Below, one piece after another: positions 35,364 to 43,564 of a DNA stretch of 64,000 nucleotides (position 1 is its first letter; every line of letters starts with the position of its first letter). The position numbers and the translations under genes were made by a program. The DNA is from Vibrio cholerae (GTDB lineage: Bacteria > Actinomycetota > Actinomycetes > Actinomycetales > Micrococcaceae): positions 1 to 64,000 of the forward strand of contig WNZI01000012.1 of NCBI GenBank assembly GCA_009728235.1, in the 5' to 3' direction. The notes under the pieces are model-generated. The model did no database searches. It was not told where the DNA came from and worked only from the letters and a program-made list of their open reading frames with translations.

Positions 35364-36659
35364 TTACAGAGCGCCTACAGCGGTGACGAACTTCTCCCAG
35401 GAAGAGGCGGGATCATCGGTCTGGTCGACGTCGACACGGGTCAGCGCCTGCTGCATCGCGTCGTTGATCGCGAAGTACTTGGGGCCCTTGAACGGGGTGA
35501 CCTCGATGGCCGCTGCGCGGTTCGCGAGGATCTCACCGGTCGGTGCGTCGTTGAAGAACGGATCGACCTGACCCTGGAGTACGTCGCTCTCCAGCGCCTC
35601 GACCTGGCTCGGGAACGTGCCCTTCGACTCGAAGGCCTTGATCTGCTGCTCGGGAGCGGTGAGCCACTCGGCGAGCTTCTTGGCCTCGGCCTGGTTCTCA
35701 CCCTGCGTGGGAACGGTCAGGTACGAACCGCCCCAGTTGCCGCCACCACCGGGGAAGACATCAGCGATGTCCCAGCCCTCGACGCCCGCGGCGTTACCCT
35801 CGATGACACCGAGCATCCACCCCGGGCAGAGCTTCGTGGCGAAGGCATCCGACTGGAAGCTCGCCACCCAGTCGTCCTCCCACTGCGTCAGGTGCGCGGA
35901 GAGCCCGTCCTCGACGGATGCCTGGAGGACCTGCTCGTAGATGTCCTTGACCTCGGGGTTGTCCGTGGCCATGACCGTGCCGTCGTTCTCCTCGTAGGCA
36001 TTCTGGACCTGGTTGATCATGCCCTGGTAGGTGGCTCCGGCGGAATCGAACCAGGCCACTCCGTCGCTCGCGGCGACGAACTTCTTGCCGGCGTCGAAGT
36101 AGGTCTGCCAGTCTCCGTCGAGCATCTCCGCGACGGACTCGCGATCGCTGGGCAGCCCGGCCTTCTCGAAGAGGTCGGCGCGGTAGCAGACGCCCTGGGG
36201 TCCGGCGTCGGTGCCGTAGCCGATGAGCTGTCCGTCCTCGGTGGTCGCGGCAGCGGTCTTCCAGTCGAGCCAGCGACCTTCGACGGCGGGGTCGGTGAGG
36301 TCGGCGAACTGGTCCGGGTACTCGAGGAGCTCGGGCAGCCAGTCGACCTCGATGCCCTCGATGTCGGACAGGCCCGACCCTGCGGCGAGCCTCGTGGTGA
36401 GGTTGTCGCGCGCCTCGTTCGACGTCGCGGCCTTCTTGTGTTCGATCGTGACGTTCGGGTTGAGTTCCTCGTACTCCGTGAAGAGTTCCTCGTAACCGAA
36501 TTCGTTGAACGTCCCTACGGAGAGTGTGACGTCCTCGCTACCGGTTTCGCCTTCTACGCCGGCGTTCTCCGTTCCGGACCCCGACCCGCAGGCCGTCATG
36601 GTCAGTGCCATGAGCGCGGCGGCGGCGGAAAGTGCGGTGAAACGTGCTTTAGTGCGCAC
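35364..36659 (-). CDS. sugar-binding lipoprotein of the ABC importer
   Basis: 431 residues from GTG 36659, with AAAGGAG seven bases upstream. The signal peptide ends in the lipobox MTAC (Cys24). The mature part matches family-1 sugar-binding proteins (FEKAGLPSDRESVAEML, WEDDWVASFQSDAFATKLCP, FPSQVEALES). Tethered outside the membrane, it delivers a sugar, probably a beta-glucoside judging by the GH1 neighbour. First gene of the operon; a longer upstream reading lacks the signal and is rejected. Confidence 0.9.
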   Translation of the reverse strand: MRTKARFTALSAAAALMALTMTACGSGSGTENAGVEGETGSEDVTLSVGTFNEFGYEELFTEYEELNPNVTIEHKKAATSNEARDNLTTRLAAGSGLSDIEGIEVDWLPELLEYPDQFADLTDPAVEGRWLDWKTAAATTEDGQLIGYGTDAGPQGVCYRADLFEKAGLPSDRESVAEMLDGDWQTYFDAGKKFVAASDGVAWFDSAGATYQGMINQVQNAYEENDGTVMATDNPEVKDIYEQVLQASVEDGLSAHLTQWEDDWVASFQSDAFATKLCPGWMLGVIEGNAAGVEGWDIADVFPGGGGNWGGSYLTVPTQGENQAEAKKLAEWLTAPEQQIKAFESKGTFPSQVEALESDVLQGQVDPFFNDAPTGEILANRAAAIEVTPFKGPKYFAINDAMQQALTRVDVDQTDDPASSWEKFVTAVGAL

Positions 36660-36796
36660 GGTTGACTCCTTTGTCAGCTCGGATTCCACTGCCGAGTGCA
36701 GCGGACTCTGGGGTGGAACTTCCTGGTGGCACTGCGTCCGGACGGGACACGGGCCGATGGCCGGTCGATGAGGGCTTGCTCCAGGACGGTGGTGGC

Positions 36797-36832
36797 GGCG
36801 GTGGGTAGCGGGAGCACCCGGAACCCACCGCC
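36797..36832 (-). promoter_or_regulatory. hairpin in the 5' leader of the sugar operon
   Basis: GGCGGTGGGT and ACCCACCGCC can form a 10-bp stem with a 16-base loop, inside the roughly 230-base leader between promoter and GTG. Could affect mRNA stability or translation; no known riboswitch recognised. Confidence 0.4.
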
Positions 36833-36889
36833 GGAGCGAGTAGTGGCAGCAGCGCGATCGACGTGCCCGGCCCGGGAGATCAATTCCGG

Positions 36890-36903
36890 TGGGAGCGCTC
36901 TCA
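36890..36903. promoter_or_regulatory. LacI-type operator, downstream site
   Basis: TGGGAGCGCTCTCA is a palindrome with the CGCT core usual for LacI-family operators. It lies just after the -10 box of the sugar operon promoter. Confidence 0.75.
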
Positions 36904-36915
36904 CACTGTTGACCC

Positions 36916-36944
36916 ATCCTGACTGTGACGTACGGCACTGTCAA
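36916..36944 (-). promoter_or_regulatory. promoter of the sugar uptake operon
   Basis: Minus strand: TTGACA, 17 bases, CAGGAT. It is framed exactly by the two LacI-type operators, which supports the assignment. Confidence 0.65.
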
Positions 36945-36960
36945 GTGGGAGCGCTTCCAC
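36945..36960. promoter_or_regulatory. LacI-type operator, upstream site
   Basis: GTGGGAGCGCTTCCAC, a near-perfect 16-bp palindrome abutting the -35 box. With the other site it would allow looping or double occupancy by the operon's own LacI protein. Confidence 0.78.
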
Positions 36961-37124
36961 CGACCCGGCCCGCTGGTTCGACGCGCTATCGCCGCAGGTC
37001 AGACACCGGCTCCACCCCTGTCCGTGACGAGATCGTTATCCGCCGTTCGGGCCCTGGAGGCTTTCCTGCGGACGATAGAGTGACCGTCATCCCACCCGAT
37101 AGCAGAACCAGGAGCAGTATCGCG

Positions 37125-37556
37125 ATGACGCACGAGCCCCTTCCTCCATGGACCATCACCCTCGGCGAACTCGACGAGAAGATGGGCGTCGTGATCGTCG
37201 AACAGTCGGTGGAACGTGTCGTCGCGACGATGCCCGTCGAGGGCAACCGGCAGTCTTTCGGCCTCCTGCACGGCGGGGCGTCGCTCGCCGTGGGTGAGGC
37301 CGTAGGGTCCTGGGCCGCCGTGATCCATGCCTCGACCCTCGGCAAGACAGCCGTCGGCGTCGACGTCTCGGCGACGCACCACCGGGGCGCGCGCGCGGGA
37401 CTCATCACGATCACCGCGACTCCGCTCCACCTGGGCCGGACCCTCACCACCCATGAAGTGCTGATCACCGATGAAGCAGATCGACGCCTGTGCACCGTGC
37501 GCATCAGCAATCTGCTTCTGGACAAGCCGATTCCCGGGAGTAGCGTTGCATCATGA
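37125..37556 (+). CDS. PaaI-type hotdog thioesterase
   Basis: 143 residues. Hotdog fold with SFGLLHGGASLAVGEAVGSW (catalytic Gly/Glu helix), GVDVSATHHRGARAG and a TVRISNLLL end strand. Hydrolyses aromatic or acyl-CoA thioesters in family members. It sits next to an esterase gene and upstream of menB; a DHNA-CoA thioesterase role in menaquinone synthesis is possible (inference). Confidence 0.8.
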   Translation: MTHEPLPPWTITLGELDEKMGVVIVEQSVERVVATMPVEGNRQSFGLLHGGASLAVGEAVGSWAAVIHASTLGKTAVGVDVSATHHRGARAGLITITATPLHLGRTLTTHEVLITDEADRRLCTVRISNLLLDKPIPGSSVAS

Positions 37557-38419
37557 CCGCACCGAAGCACGCCCTCCGGGCCCGCACCACCAGACTCGTC
37601 GCCCTTGCCGCAGCCGCCGCCGCTGCACTGATCGGCGGCGCCGCAGGGCCCGCCACAGCCGCCCCGAAGGCACCTGCCTCCTACGTCGCTCTCGGTGACT
37701 CCTACGCCTCGGGATTCGGAGCAGGGTCCTACGTCAACGCCTGCGGTCAGACACCGCTCGGGCTGCCGGGGATCATCGACTCGAAGAAGCAGGTCGACCT
37801 GGTGGCGGACGCGACGTGCGCCGGCGCGAAGGTGGCCACGGAAGCATCCGGCGCGATCGATCTCCCGGAGCAGGTGACACAGGTCGTGGCAGCGGGAGCG
37901 CTCTCCCGCGAGACCGATCTCGTCACCATCTCAGCGGGCGGCAACGACGCCGGTTTCGCCGAGATCGCCGCGGTGTGCAGCGCAAGCCCCACCGAGGTCT
38001 GCGCCCAGGCCATCACGCGCAAGAACGCCACGGCCCTGCCCGTGCTCGACCGGAACCTCGATGCCCTGTACGACTCGATCGAGTCCGCCGCACCCAACGC
38101 CACCGTGGTGGTGATGGGCTACCCGCACCTGTTCTCACCCGAGTTCGGCACCCCCGTCATCCCGGTGGCGTCGCAGACCGTCTTCAACGCGGGAACGGAC
38201 AGCCTCAACAGTGTGATCAGGGAGCAGGCGGACGCACACGGCTTCACCTTCGTGGACCTCGTGCAGAAGTTCGAGGGCCATGGTCTCGGCTCGCCGTCGC
38301 CCTGGATCACCTTCCGGGCGGGCGCCCCGGACAACCTGCACCCCACAGCCGAGGGGTACAAGTCCGGGTACTTCCCCGCGGTGCGCAGCGCGGTCAACTT
38401 CGCGCAGCTCCAGCGCTGA
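37553..38419 (+). CDS. secreted SGNH/GDSL esterase
   Basis: 288 residues. Signal peptide with Ala-rich core and cleavage after PATAAPKA. SGNH blocks: ALGDSYASG (Ser), ISAGGNDAG (Gly, Asn) and PDNLHPTAEGY (Asp and His). Cysteines near residues 63, 93, 142 and 153 may form disulfides as in extracellular actinobacterial lipases. Start overlaps the thioesterase stop (ATGA). Confidence 0.88.
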   Translation: MTAPKHALRARTTRLVALAAAAAAALIGGAAGPATAAPKAPASYVALGDSYASGFGAGSYVNACGQTPLGLPGIIDSKKQVDLVADATCAGAKVATEASGAIDLPEQVTQVVAAGALSRETDLVTISAGGNDAGFAEIAAVCSASPTEVCAQAITRKNATALPVLDRNLDALYDSIESAAPNATVVVMGYPHLFSPEFGTPVIPVASQTVFNAGTDSLNSVIREQADAHGFTFVDLVQKFEGHGLGSPSPWITFRAGAPDNLHPTAEGYKSGYFPAVRSAVNFAQLQR

Positions 38420-38498
38420 CCACCGTCCCCTCGGGGGTGCCTCGGTGTCGGAGCCGTCCGCCGGAGCCGCGCCCGCGACGCGCGGCTACACTCGACGG

Positions 38499-39452
38499 GT
38501 GACTTCCGAGCTCCCCGCCAAGGTTTCCGACATCTTCGACCCCACCCGGTGGCGCCTCGTCTCGGGTTTCGAGGACCTCACCGATCTGACGTACCACCGG
38601 CAGGTGGAGCGTGATGCCCAGGGCGCCGTCGTGCGCGATCTCCCGACCGTCCGCATCGCCTTCGACCGTCCCGACGTTCGCAACGCATTTCGTCCCGGCA
38701 CCGTCGACGAGTTGTATCGCGCCCTCGACCACGCCCGCATGACGCCGGACGTCGCCACCGTGCTGCTCACCGGCAACGGACCGAGCCCCCGGGACGGTGG
38801 CCACTCGTTCTGCTCCGGCGGCGACCAGCGCATCCGGGGCCGAGACGGATACCGGTACGCCGAGGGCGAGACGAGGGAGACCATCGACCCGGCACGTGCG
38901 GGCCGGCTCCACATCCTCGAGGTCCAGCGTCTGATCCGGACGATGCCCAAAGTGGTGATCGCCGTCGTCAACGGGTGGGCCGCCGGTGGTGGCCACAGCC
39001 TGCACGTGGTGGCGGACCTGACGATCGCCTCGGCCCAGCATGGCAAGTTCAAGCAGACCGACGCCACGGTGGGCAGTTTCGATGCGGGCTACGGTTCCGC
39101 CCTGCTCGCCCGCCAGATCGGCCAGAAGAAGGCACGCGAGATCTTCTTCCTCGCCCGCGAATATTCCGCGCAGGACATGGTGGAGATGGGTGCCGTGAAC
39201 GAGGCCGTCGACCACGACCGACTGGAGAGCACCGCGCTGGCCTATGCTGCCGACATCGCTCGCCAGAGCCCCCAGGCCATCCGCATGCTGAAGTTCGCCT
39301 TCAACCTCGCCGACGACGGCCTCGCGGGCCAGCAGGTCTTCGCGGGCGAGGCGACCCGTCTCGCGTACATGACGGACGAGGCGGTCGAGGGCAAGGAGGC
39401 GTTCCTCGAGAAACGCGACCCCGATTGGTCCTCGTTCCCCTACTACTTCTAG
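38499..39452 (+). CDS. menB: 1,4-dihydroxy-2-naphthoyl-CoA synthase
   Basis: 317 residues from GTG 38499. Crotonase fold with FDRPDVRNAFRPGTVDELY, SFCSGGDQRIRGRDGY, NGWAAGGGHSLHVVADL, GSFDAGYGSALLAR and the C-terminal PDWSSFPYYF tail diagnostic of MenB. Cyclises O-succinylbenzoyl-CoA. Start of the menB-menE-menA cluster. Confidence 0.95.
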   Translation: MTSELPAKVSDIFDPTRWRLVSGFEDLTDLTYHRQVERDAQGAVVRDLPTVRIAFDRPDVRNAFRPGTVDELYRALDHARMTPDVATVLLTGNGPSPRDGGHSFCSGGDQRIRGRDGYRYAEGETRETIDPARAGRLHILEVQRLIRTMPKVVIAVVNGWAAGGGHSLHVVADLTIASAQHGKFKQTDATVGSFDAGYGSALLARQIGQKKAREIFFLAREYSAQDMVEMGAVNEAVDHDRLESTALAYAADIARQSPQAIRMLKFAFNLADDGLAGQQVFAGEATRLAYMTDEAVEGKEAFLEKRDPDWSSFPYYF

Positions 39453-39459
39453 GAGCCGC

Positions 39460-40605
39460 GTGGAACTCCTGCCCGTCCACACGCCCGAGGGTTTCGACGC
39501 CCTCACCCTGCTCAAACCCCTGGCCGCGGCACTCGCGGGCGAAGGACCCGCCGTCGCACCCCACGTCCGGCCGGACCAGACCTTCGACGGCGTCCTCCCC
39601 AACGACGAGATCGCAGCCGTCATCAGCACGTCCGGCTCCACGGGCACGCCCAAGCAGACCATGCTCAGCGTCGACGCCCTCGCCGCGTCCGCCGTCGGGA
39701 CCGCCTTCGCCCTGAAGGCGGAGGGTCAGTGGCTCCTCACCCTGCCCGTGCACTACGTGGCGGGTTTCCAGGTGCTCGTCCGCTCCCTCTTCGCCGGGAC
39801 CCGGCCGTGGGTCATGGACTCGTCGTCCGGCTTCACGGCCGGTGCGTTCGTGGAGGCTGCAGCCGAGCTGACCGACCGCGTCCGCTTCACCTCCCTGGTT
39901 CCGACGCAGCTCCACCGGCTGCTGACGGACCCGTCCCCGGAGACCCTGCGGGTGCTGCGGCGCTTCGACGCGATCCTCCTCGGCGGCGCGCCGGCGGGTG
40001 CCTCGCTGCGGTCCCTGGCACGCAGTCAGGACCTGAAGATCGTGGAGACCTACGGCATGAGCGAGACGTGCGGGGGGTGCGTCTACGACGGGAAACCCCT
40101 CGACGGCGTCGAGCTCCGCTCGGTGGACGGACGCCTCCGCATCGGCGGCGCCGTTCTTGCCGACGGCTACCTGAATGCACCCGATCTCACCACAGAGCGA
40201 TTCGTCTTCAACTCGGGGCAGCGCTGGTTCATGACCGACGACGCCGGTGACGTGGCCCTCGACGGTACCGTCGCCGTGCACGGCCGGGTCGACGACGTCA
40301 TCATCACGGGAGCCCTCAAGGTCTCCGCTGCGGCAGTGGCCGACATCATCGACGGCTTGCCCGGCGTGGAACAGGTCATGGTGCTCGGCATCAGCAGCGC
40401 CGAGTGGGGCACAGCCGTAGCCGCCGCCGTCGTCGGGGACGTGGACGCCGACGTCATCCGGCAGGCCGTGCACGTCGAACTGGGAGCACACGCCGTGCCG
40501 AAGTCCATCGTCACCCTGGATGCCTTTCCCCTGCTGCCGGGGGGCAAGCCGGACCGGCAGACCATCCGCTCGCTGCTGGAACGCGCCCAGGCGGAGCCCG
40601 CATGA
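39460..40605 (+). CDS. menE: O-succinylbenzoate-CoA ligase
   Basis: 381 residues, short ANL enzyme. AMP-binding motif STSGSTGTPKQTM, ETYGMSETCGG, and the hinge region GRVDDVIITGALKVSAAAV; the final catalytic Lys is in LPGGKPDRQTI. GTG start seven bases after menB with GGAG upstream. Forms OSB-CoA for MenB. Confidence 0.93.
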   Translation: MELLPVHTPEGFDALTLLKPLAAALAGEGPAVAPHVRPDQTFDGVLPNDEIAAVISTSGSTGTPKQTMLSVDALAASAVGTAFALKAEGQWLLTLPVHYVAGFQVLVRSLFAGTRPWVMDSSSGFTAGAFVEAAAELTDRVRFTSLVPTQLHRLLTDPSPETLRVLRRFDAILLGGAPAGASLRSLARSQDLKIVETYGMSETCGGCVYDGKPLDGVELRSVDGRLRIGGAVLADGYLNAPDLTTERFVFNSGQRWFMTDDAGDVALDGTVAVHGRVDDVIITGALKVSAAAVADIIDGLPGVEQVMVLGISSAEWGTAVAAAVVGDVDADVIRQAVHVELGAHAVPKSIVTLDAFPLLPGGKPDRQTIRSLLERAQAEPA

Positions 40606-41522
40606 CACGACCGACCACCGATCAGAAGGAACACCACGTGGCGACTGCCGCTCAATGGCTCGAGGGAGCCCGACCGAGGACGCTCCCGATGGCCTTCGCA
40701 CCCGTGATCATCGGGAGCGCAGCCGCCTTCGGCCTCGGCTCGTTCAAGCCCCTCAACGCCCTGCTCGCGGCAGCGGTCTCGGTCCTGCTCCAGGTCGGGG
40801 TCAACTACGCGAACGACTACTCGGACGGCATCCGGGGAACCGACGACGAACGGGTGGGTCCGCTGCGACTGACGGGCTCCGGCGTCGCTCGTCCGCAGCA
40901 CGTCAAGGCAGCTGCCTTCGCCTGCTTCGGCCTCGCGATGCTCGCGGGGCTGGCGCTGATCCTCCTGTCGCAGGCCTGGATCCTGCTCCTGGTCGGGGTG
41001 GGCTGCATCGCCGCCGCCTGGGGCTACACGGGCGGGAAGAATCCGTACGGCTACCTGGGGCTCGGCGACGTCTTCGTGTTCGTGTTCTTCGGGCTCGTCG
41101 CCACCCTCGGCACCACCTTCACCCAGGCCGACCGCCTCAGCGGGGCGGCCTGGATCGGGGCCGTGTGCACCGGCCTGATCGCGACGGCACTCCTGATGGC
41201 CAACAACGTGCGGGACATCCCGACGGACAGCGTGGTGGGAAAGAAGACGCTCGCGGTGCGCCTCGGCGACCCCGCCGCCCGCATCACCTACGTCATGATG
41301 CTCGCGGCCGCCGTGCTGCTGCCCCTGCTCCTGAGCTCCGAGTACCCGTGGATCCTGCTGGTGCTGCTGCTCATACCCGCGTGCCTCATGCCGAGCTGGC
41401 TCATGCTCACGGGCAAGAAGCGCAAGAGCCTCATCCCGGTCCTGAAACAGACGGGGCTGATCAACCTGGCCTTCAGCGTGCTCTTCGCGGCCGGGATCGT
41501 GATCACGACGCTCGTCGCCTAG
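40602..41522 (+). CDS. menA: 1,4-dihydroxy-2-naphthoate polyprenyltransferase
   Basis: 306 residues, UbiA family, about eight to nine membrane helices. Prenyl-diphosphate sites: VNYANDYSDGIRGTDD (N-D-x3-D) and NNVRDIPTDSVVGKKTLAVR. Attaches the isoprenoid chain to DHNA in menaquinone synthesis. ATG overlaps the menE stop (ATGA). Confidence 0.95.
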   Translation: MTRPTTDQKEHHVATAAQWLEGARPRTLPMAFAPVIIGSAAAFGLGSFKPLNALLAAAVSVLLQVGVNYANDYSDGIRGTDDERVGPLRLTGSGVARPQHVKAAAFACFGLAMLAGLALILLSQAWILLLVGVGCIAAAWGYTGGKNPYGYLGLGDVFVFVFFGLVATLGTTFTQADRLSGAAWIGAVCTGLIATALLMANNVRDIPTDSVVGKKTLAVRLGDPAARITYVMMLAAAVLLPLLLSSEYPWILLVLLLIPACLMPSWLMLTGKKRKSLIPVLKQTGLINLAFSVLFAAGIVITTLVA

Positions 41523-41552
41523 GCTCCGTTTCCTGCCGGACCGGACGCCGGC

Positions 41553-41858
41553 TCAGGCCGCGTTCCCACGGGGCCTGCGGTCCGAGTTGACCGGGGTGTT
41601 GGGGTCCAGTGCGTCCTCTGCAGCGGCGTCGTCGAGCTCCACCGCGGTGCGGACCGGAGGCGCTCCCGGCGTGAACCGGCGCTGCAGGGTCGACGCCGCG
41701 GCGTCACGAAGATCGCGGAAGAAGAGGTAGGTCACGCACCAGGCCAGAATCGCAGCCACCACGGCCGACAGGAACAGGCCCAGACCCAGCAGCACGCACG
41801 CGACATAGAACACGATGATCAGGAGCAGGCGCAGGGCGGTGAATTTGAGGAAGGGCAC
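41553..41858 (-). CDS. DUF4229 membrane protein
   Basis: 101 residues. Two membrane helices in residues 5-45 (LRLLLIIVFYVACVLLGLGL and FLSAVVAAILAWCVTYLFF), then FRDLRDAAASTLQRRF as in DUF4229, and an acidic tail. Found next to men genes in related actinobacteria; role unknown. Convergent with menA. Confidence 0.75.
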   Translation of the reverse strand: MPFLKFTALRLLLIIVFYVACVLLGLGLFLSAVVAAILAWCVTYLFFRDLRDAAASTLQRRFTPGAPPVRTAVELDDAAAEDALDPNTPVNSDRRPRGNAA

Positions 41859-41888
41859 ACTCCAAGTTTACTCGCCTACAATTGGCGC

Positions 41889-42326
41889 ATGCCCCGCCTT
41901 CTGCTCTTCGCCGCGATCCTCGGGGTCGCTGTTGTCATCTATGCACTGATCGACTGCGTCATGAGCCGGAAACACGACGTACGAAGCATCTCGAAGACGG
42001 CCTGGTTCATCACCATCCTGGTCCTGCCCCTCATCGGGGCAGGCATGTGGTTCCTGTTCGGCCGTCCTCGCAGCGAGGGACCATCCGGACCCCGGCGCCC
42101 GGCGCCCCGCAAGCCCACCGCCCCCGATGACGATCCCGCCTTCCTCCAGAACCTCGAGACCCAGCGCCGGCAGCAGGCACGCGAGCAGGAGAGGCGCCGC
42201 CGGGAGCAGGAGCAGAAGGACCGCGAGACGAAGGCCGGCGAGGACAAGCCGTCAGCCGGTGACGAGCAGGACGGCGAGGGCAACGACGATGCCGGTTCAG
42301 GACCCACGGGCGCCCACCGGCCCTGA
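41889..42326 (+). CDS. PLDc_N-domain membrane protein
   Basis: 145 residues. Residues 1-60 are the phospholipase D nuclease N-terminal domain: two helices with LIDCVMSRKHDVRSISKTAW and LVLPLIGAGMWFLFGRPR between and after. The rest is a charged disordered tail (QQAREQERRRREQEQKDRE). No catalytic HKD motif, so not an enzyme by itself. Confidence 0.8.
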   Translation: MPRLLLFAAILGVAVVIYALIDCVMSRKHDVRSISKTAWFITILVLPLIGAGMWFLFGRPRSEGPSGPRRPAPRKPTAPDDDPAFLQNLETQRRQQAREQERRRREQEQKDRETKAGEDKPSAGDEQDGEGNDDAGSGPTGAHRP

Positions 42327-42466
42327 CCGCTCGTATCGAGCACACTCCTGCCTCCGGCGGGCGTTCGCCGAGGCAGGACCGTCCGGACCCCGCAGTCACG
42401 GGGTTCCCCGGCCGCTCCCGCGCTTCGTCGGTGCCGAGGCCGCCTCCCGGGGCTTCCGCGCCAGGA

Positions 42467-42508
42467 CATGAGAAAGCCCCACGGCTCCTGCCGCGGGGCT
42501 TTCTCATG
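42467..42508. terminator. bidirectional hairpin terminator
   Basis: A 14-bp perfect stem (CATGAGAAAGCCCC pairing with GGGGCTTTCTCATG) with a 14-base loop lies between the convergent PLDc_N and ccsB genes. Confidence 0.85.
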
Positions 42509-42535
42509 TGTTGCCTGCCGGAGTGGCCGCGCAGG

Positions 42536-43564
42536 CTAGACGCCGGAGTAGCTGTGCAGTCCCGAGAAGTAGATGTTCACGATGGTGAAGTTGAAGACGA
42601 TGCAGAGGTATCCGACGATCGACAGCCAGGCCGCCCGGGTTCCCGTCCAACCACGCGTTGCGCGTGCGTGCAGGTAACCGGCGTAGACGGTCCAGATCAC
42701 GAAGGTCCAGACCTCCTTGGTGTCCCAGCCCCAGTAGCGGCCCCAGGCCTGCTCGGCCCAGATGGCCCCGGCCATCAGGGTGAAGGTCCACCCGACGAAG
42801 GCGACGGCGTTGAGTCGGTAGGACAGGTTCTCCAGGCTCAGGGCCGACGGTACGAGGCGGAGGAACCTGGCGGTGTCCGCCTTGCCCGCGAGCAGCTTCG
42901 CCTCGCGGCTGGTCTGCAGTAACTGCAGGACCGACATGGCGAACGTGATGGTGAACAGCGCCGAGGAGGCGACGGCGATGGACACGTGCACGATCAGCCA
43001 GTAGCTCTGCAGGGCCGGGATCAGGCGTGCGACGGGCGTCGGGAAACCGACGGTGGCGGCGCACAGCATGATGACCACGAGCCCCACCACGAAGGACCCG
43101 ACGAAGCGCAGGTCCTTGCGGGTGAGCGTGACCAGGAAGATCACGGCGACGAAGAAGGCACCGGTGGTGCAGAACTCGTACATGTTGCCCCACGGCACGC
43201 GGCCCGCGGCGATGCCGCGCGTGATGACGGCGGCACCATGGATCACTGCTGCGAGGACCGTCAGTGACACGGCGACCCGTGCGATCCCGCGCCGCGGCCC
43301 CGTGCCGTAGTCCATGGAGTCGTCGGCGGTCGTCGGGTGTGCAGCGGCGGATCCGGACGACGACGCGTCGCCGCGTCCACCGACTCCCGCGAGTACGGGG
43401 GACGCCTTCTCACTGGCCAGCCGCGACTCGAGGGACCCGATGGTCGTACTGGACCTCACGAGGTCCAGGACGAAGAAGATGAGGGCCACCACGTAGGCGA
43501 TGGAGGCCAGGAGCATGAAGAGCTCACTGATCTGCCCGAGCTCCTCGTTGATCGATTGCGGCAT
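42536..43564 (-). CDS. ccsB: cytochrome c biogenesis protein CcsB (CcsA/ResC type)
   Basis: 342 residues, about eight membrane helices. The WWD-type haem motif is seen as WAEQAWGRYWGWDTKEVW. Conserved histidines in VIHGAAV and VHVSIA are candidate haem ligands. With ResB it moves haem across the membrane and ligates it to apocytochrome c. The start overlaps the resB stop (TGATG). Confidence 0.93.
   Translation of the reverse strand: MPQSINEELGQISELFMLLASIAYVVALIFFVLDLVRSSTTIGSLESRLASEKASPVLAGVGGRGDASSSGSAAAHPTTADDSMDYGTGPRRGIARVAVSLTVLAAVIHGAAVITRGIAAGRVPWGNMYEFCTTGAFFVAVIFLVTLTRKDLRFVGSFVVGLVVIMLCAATVGFPTPVARLIPALQSYWLIVHVSIAVASSALFTITFAMSVLQLLQTSREAKLLAGKADTARFLRLVPSALSLENLSYRLNAVAFVGWTFTLMAGAIWAEQAWGRYWGWDTKEVWTFVIWTVYAGYLHARATRGWTGTRAAWLSIVGYLCIVFNFTIVNIYFSGLHSYSGV

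Noticed and set aside
34317-36665. 782-codon plus-strand frame over the sugar ABC genes
   Set aside because: Antisense to three clear ABC importer genes; low-complexity Glu/Val/Leu/Gly translation without motifs.
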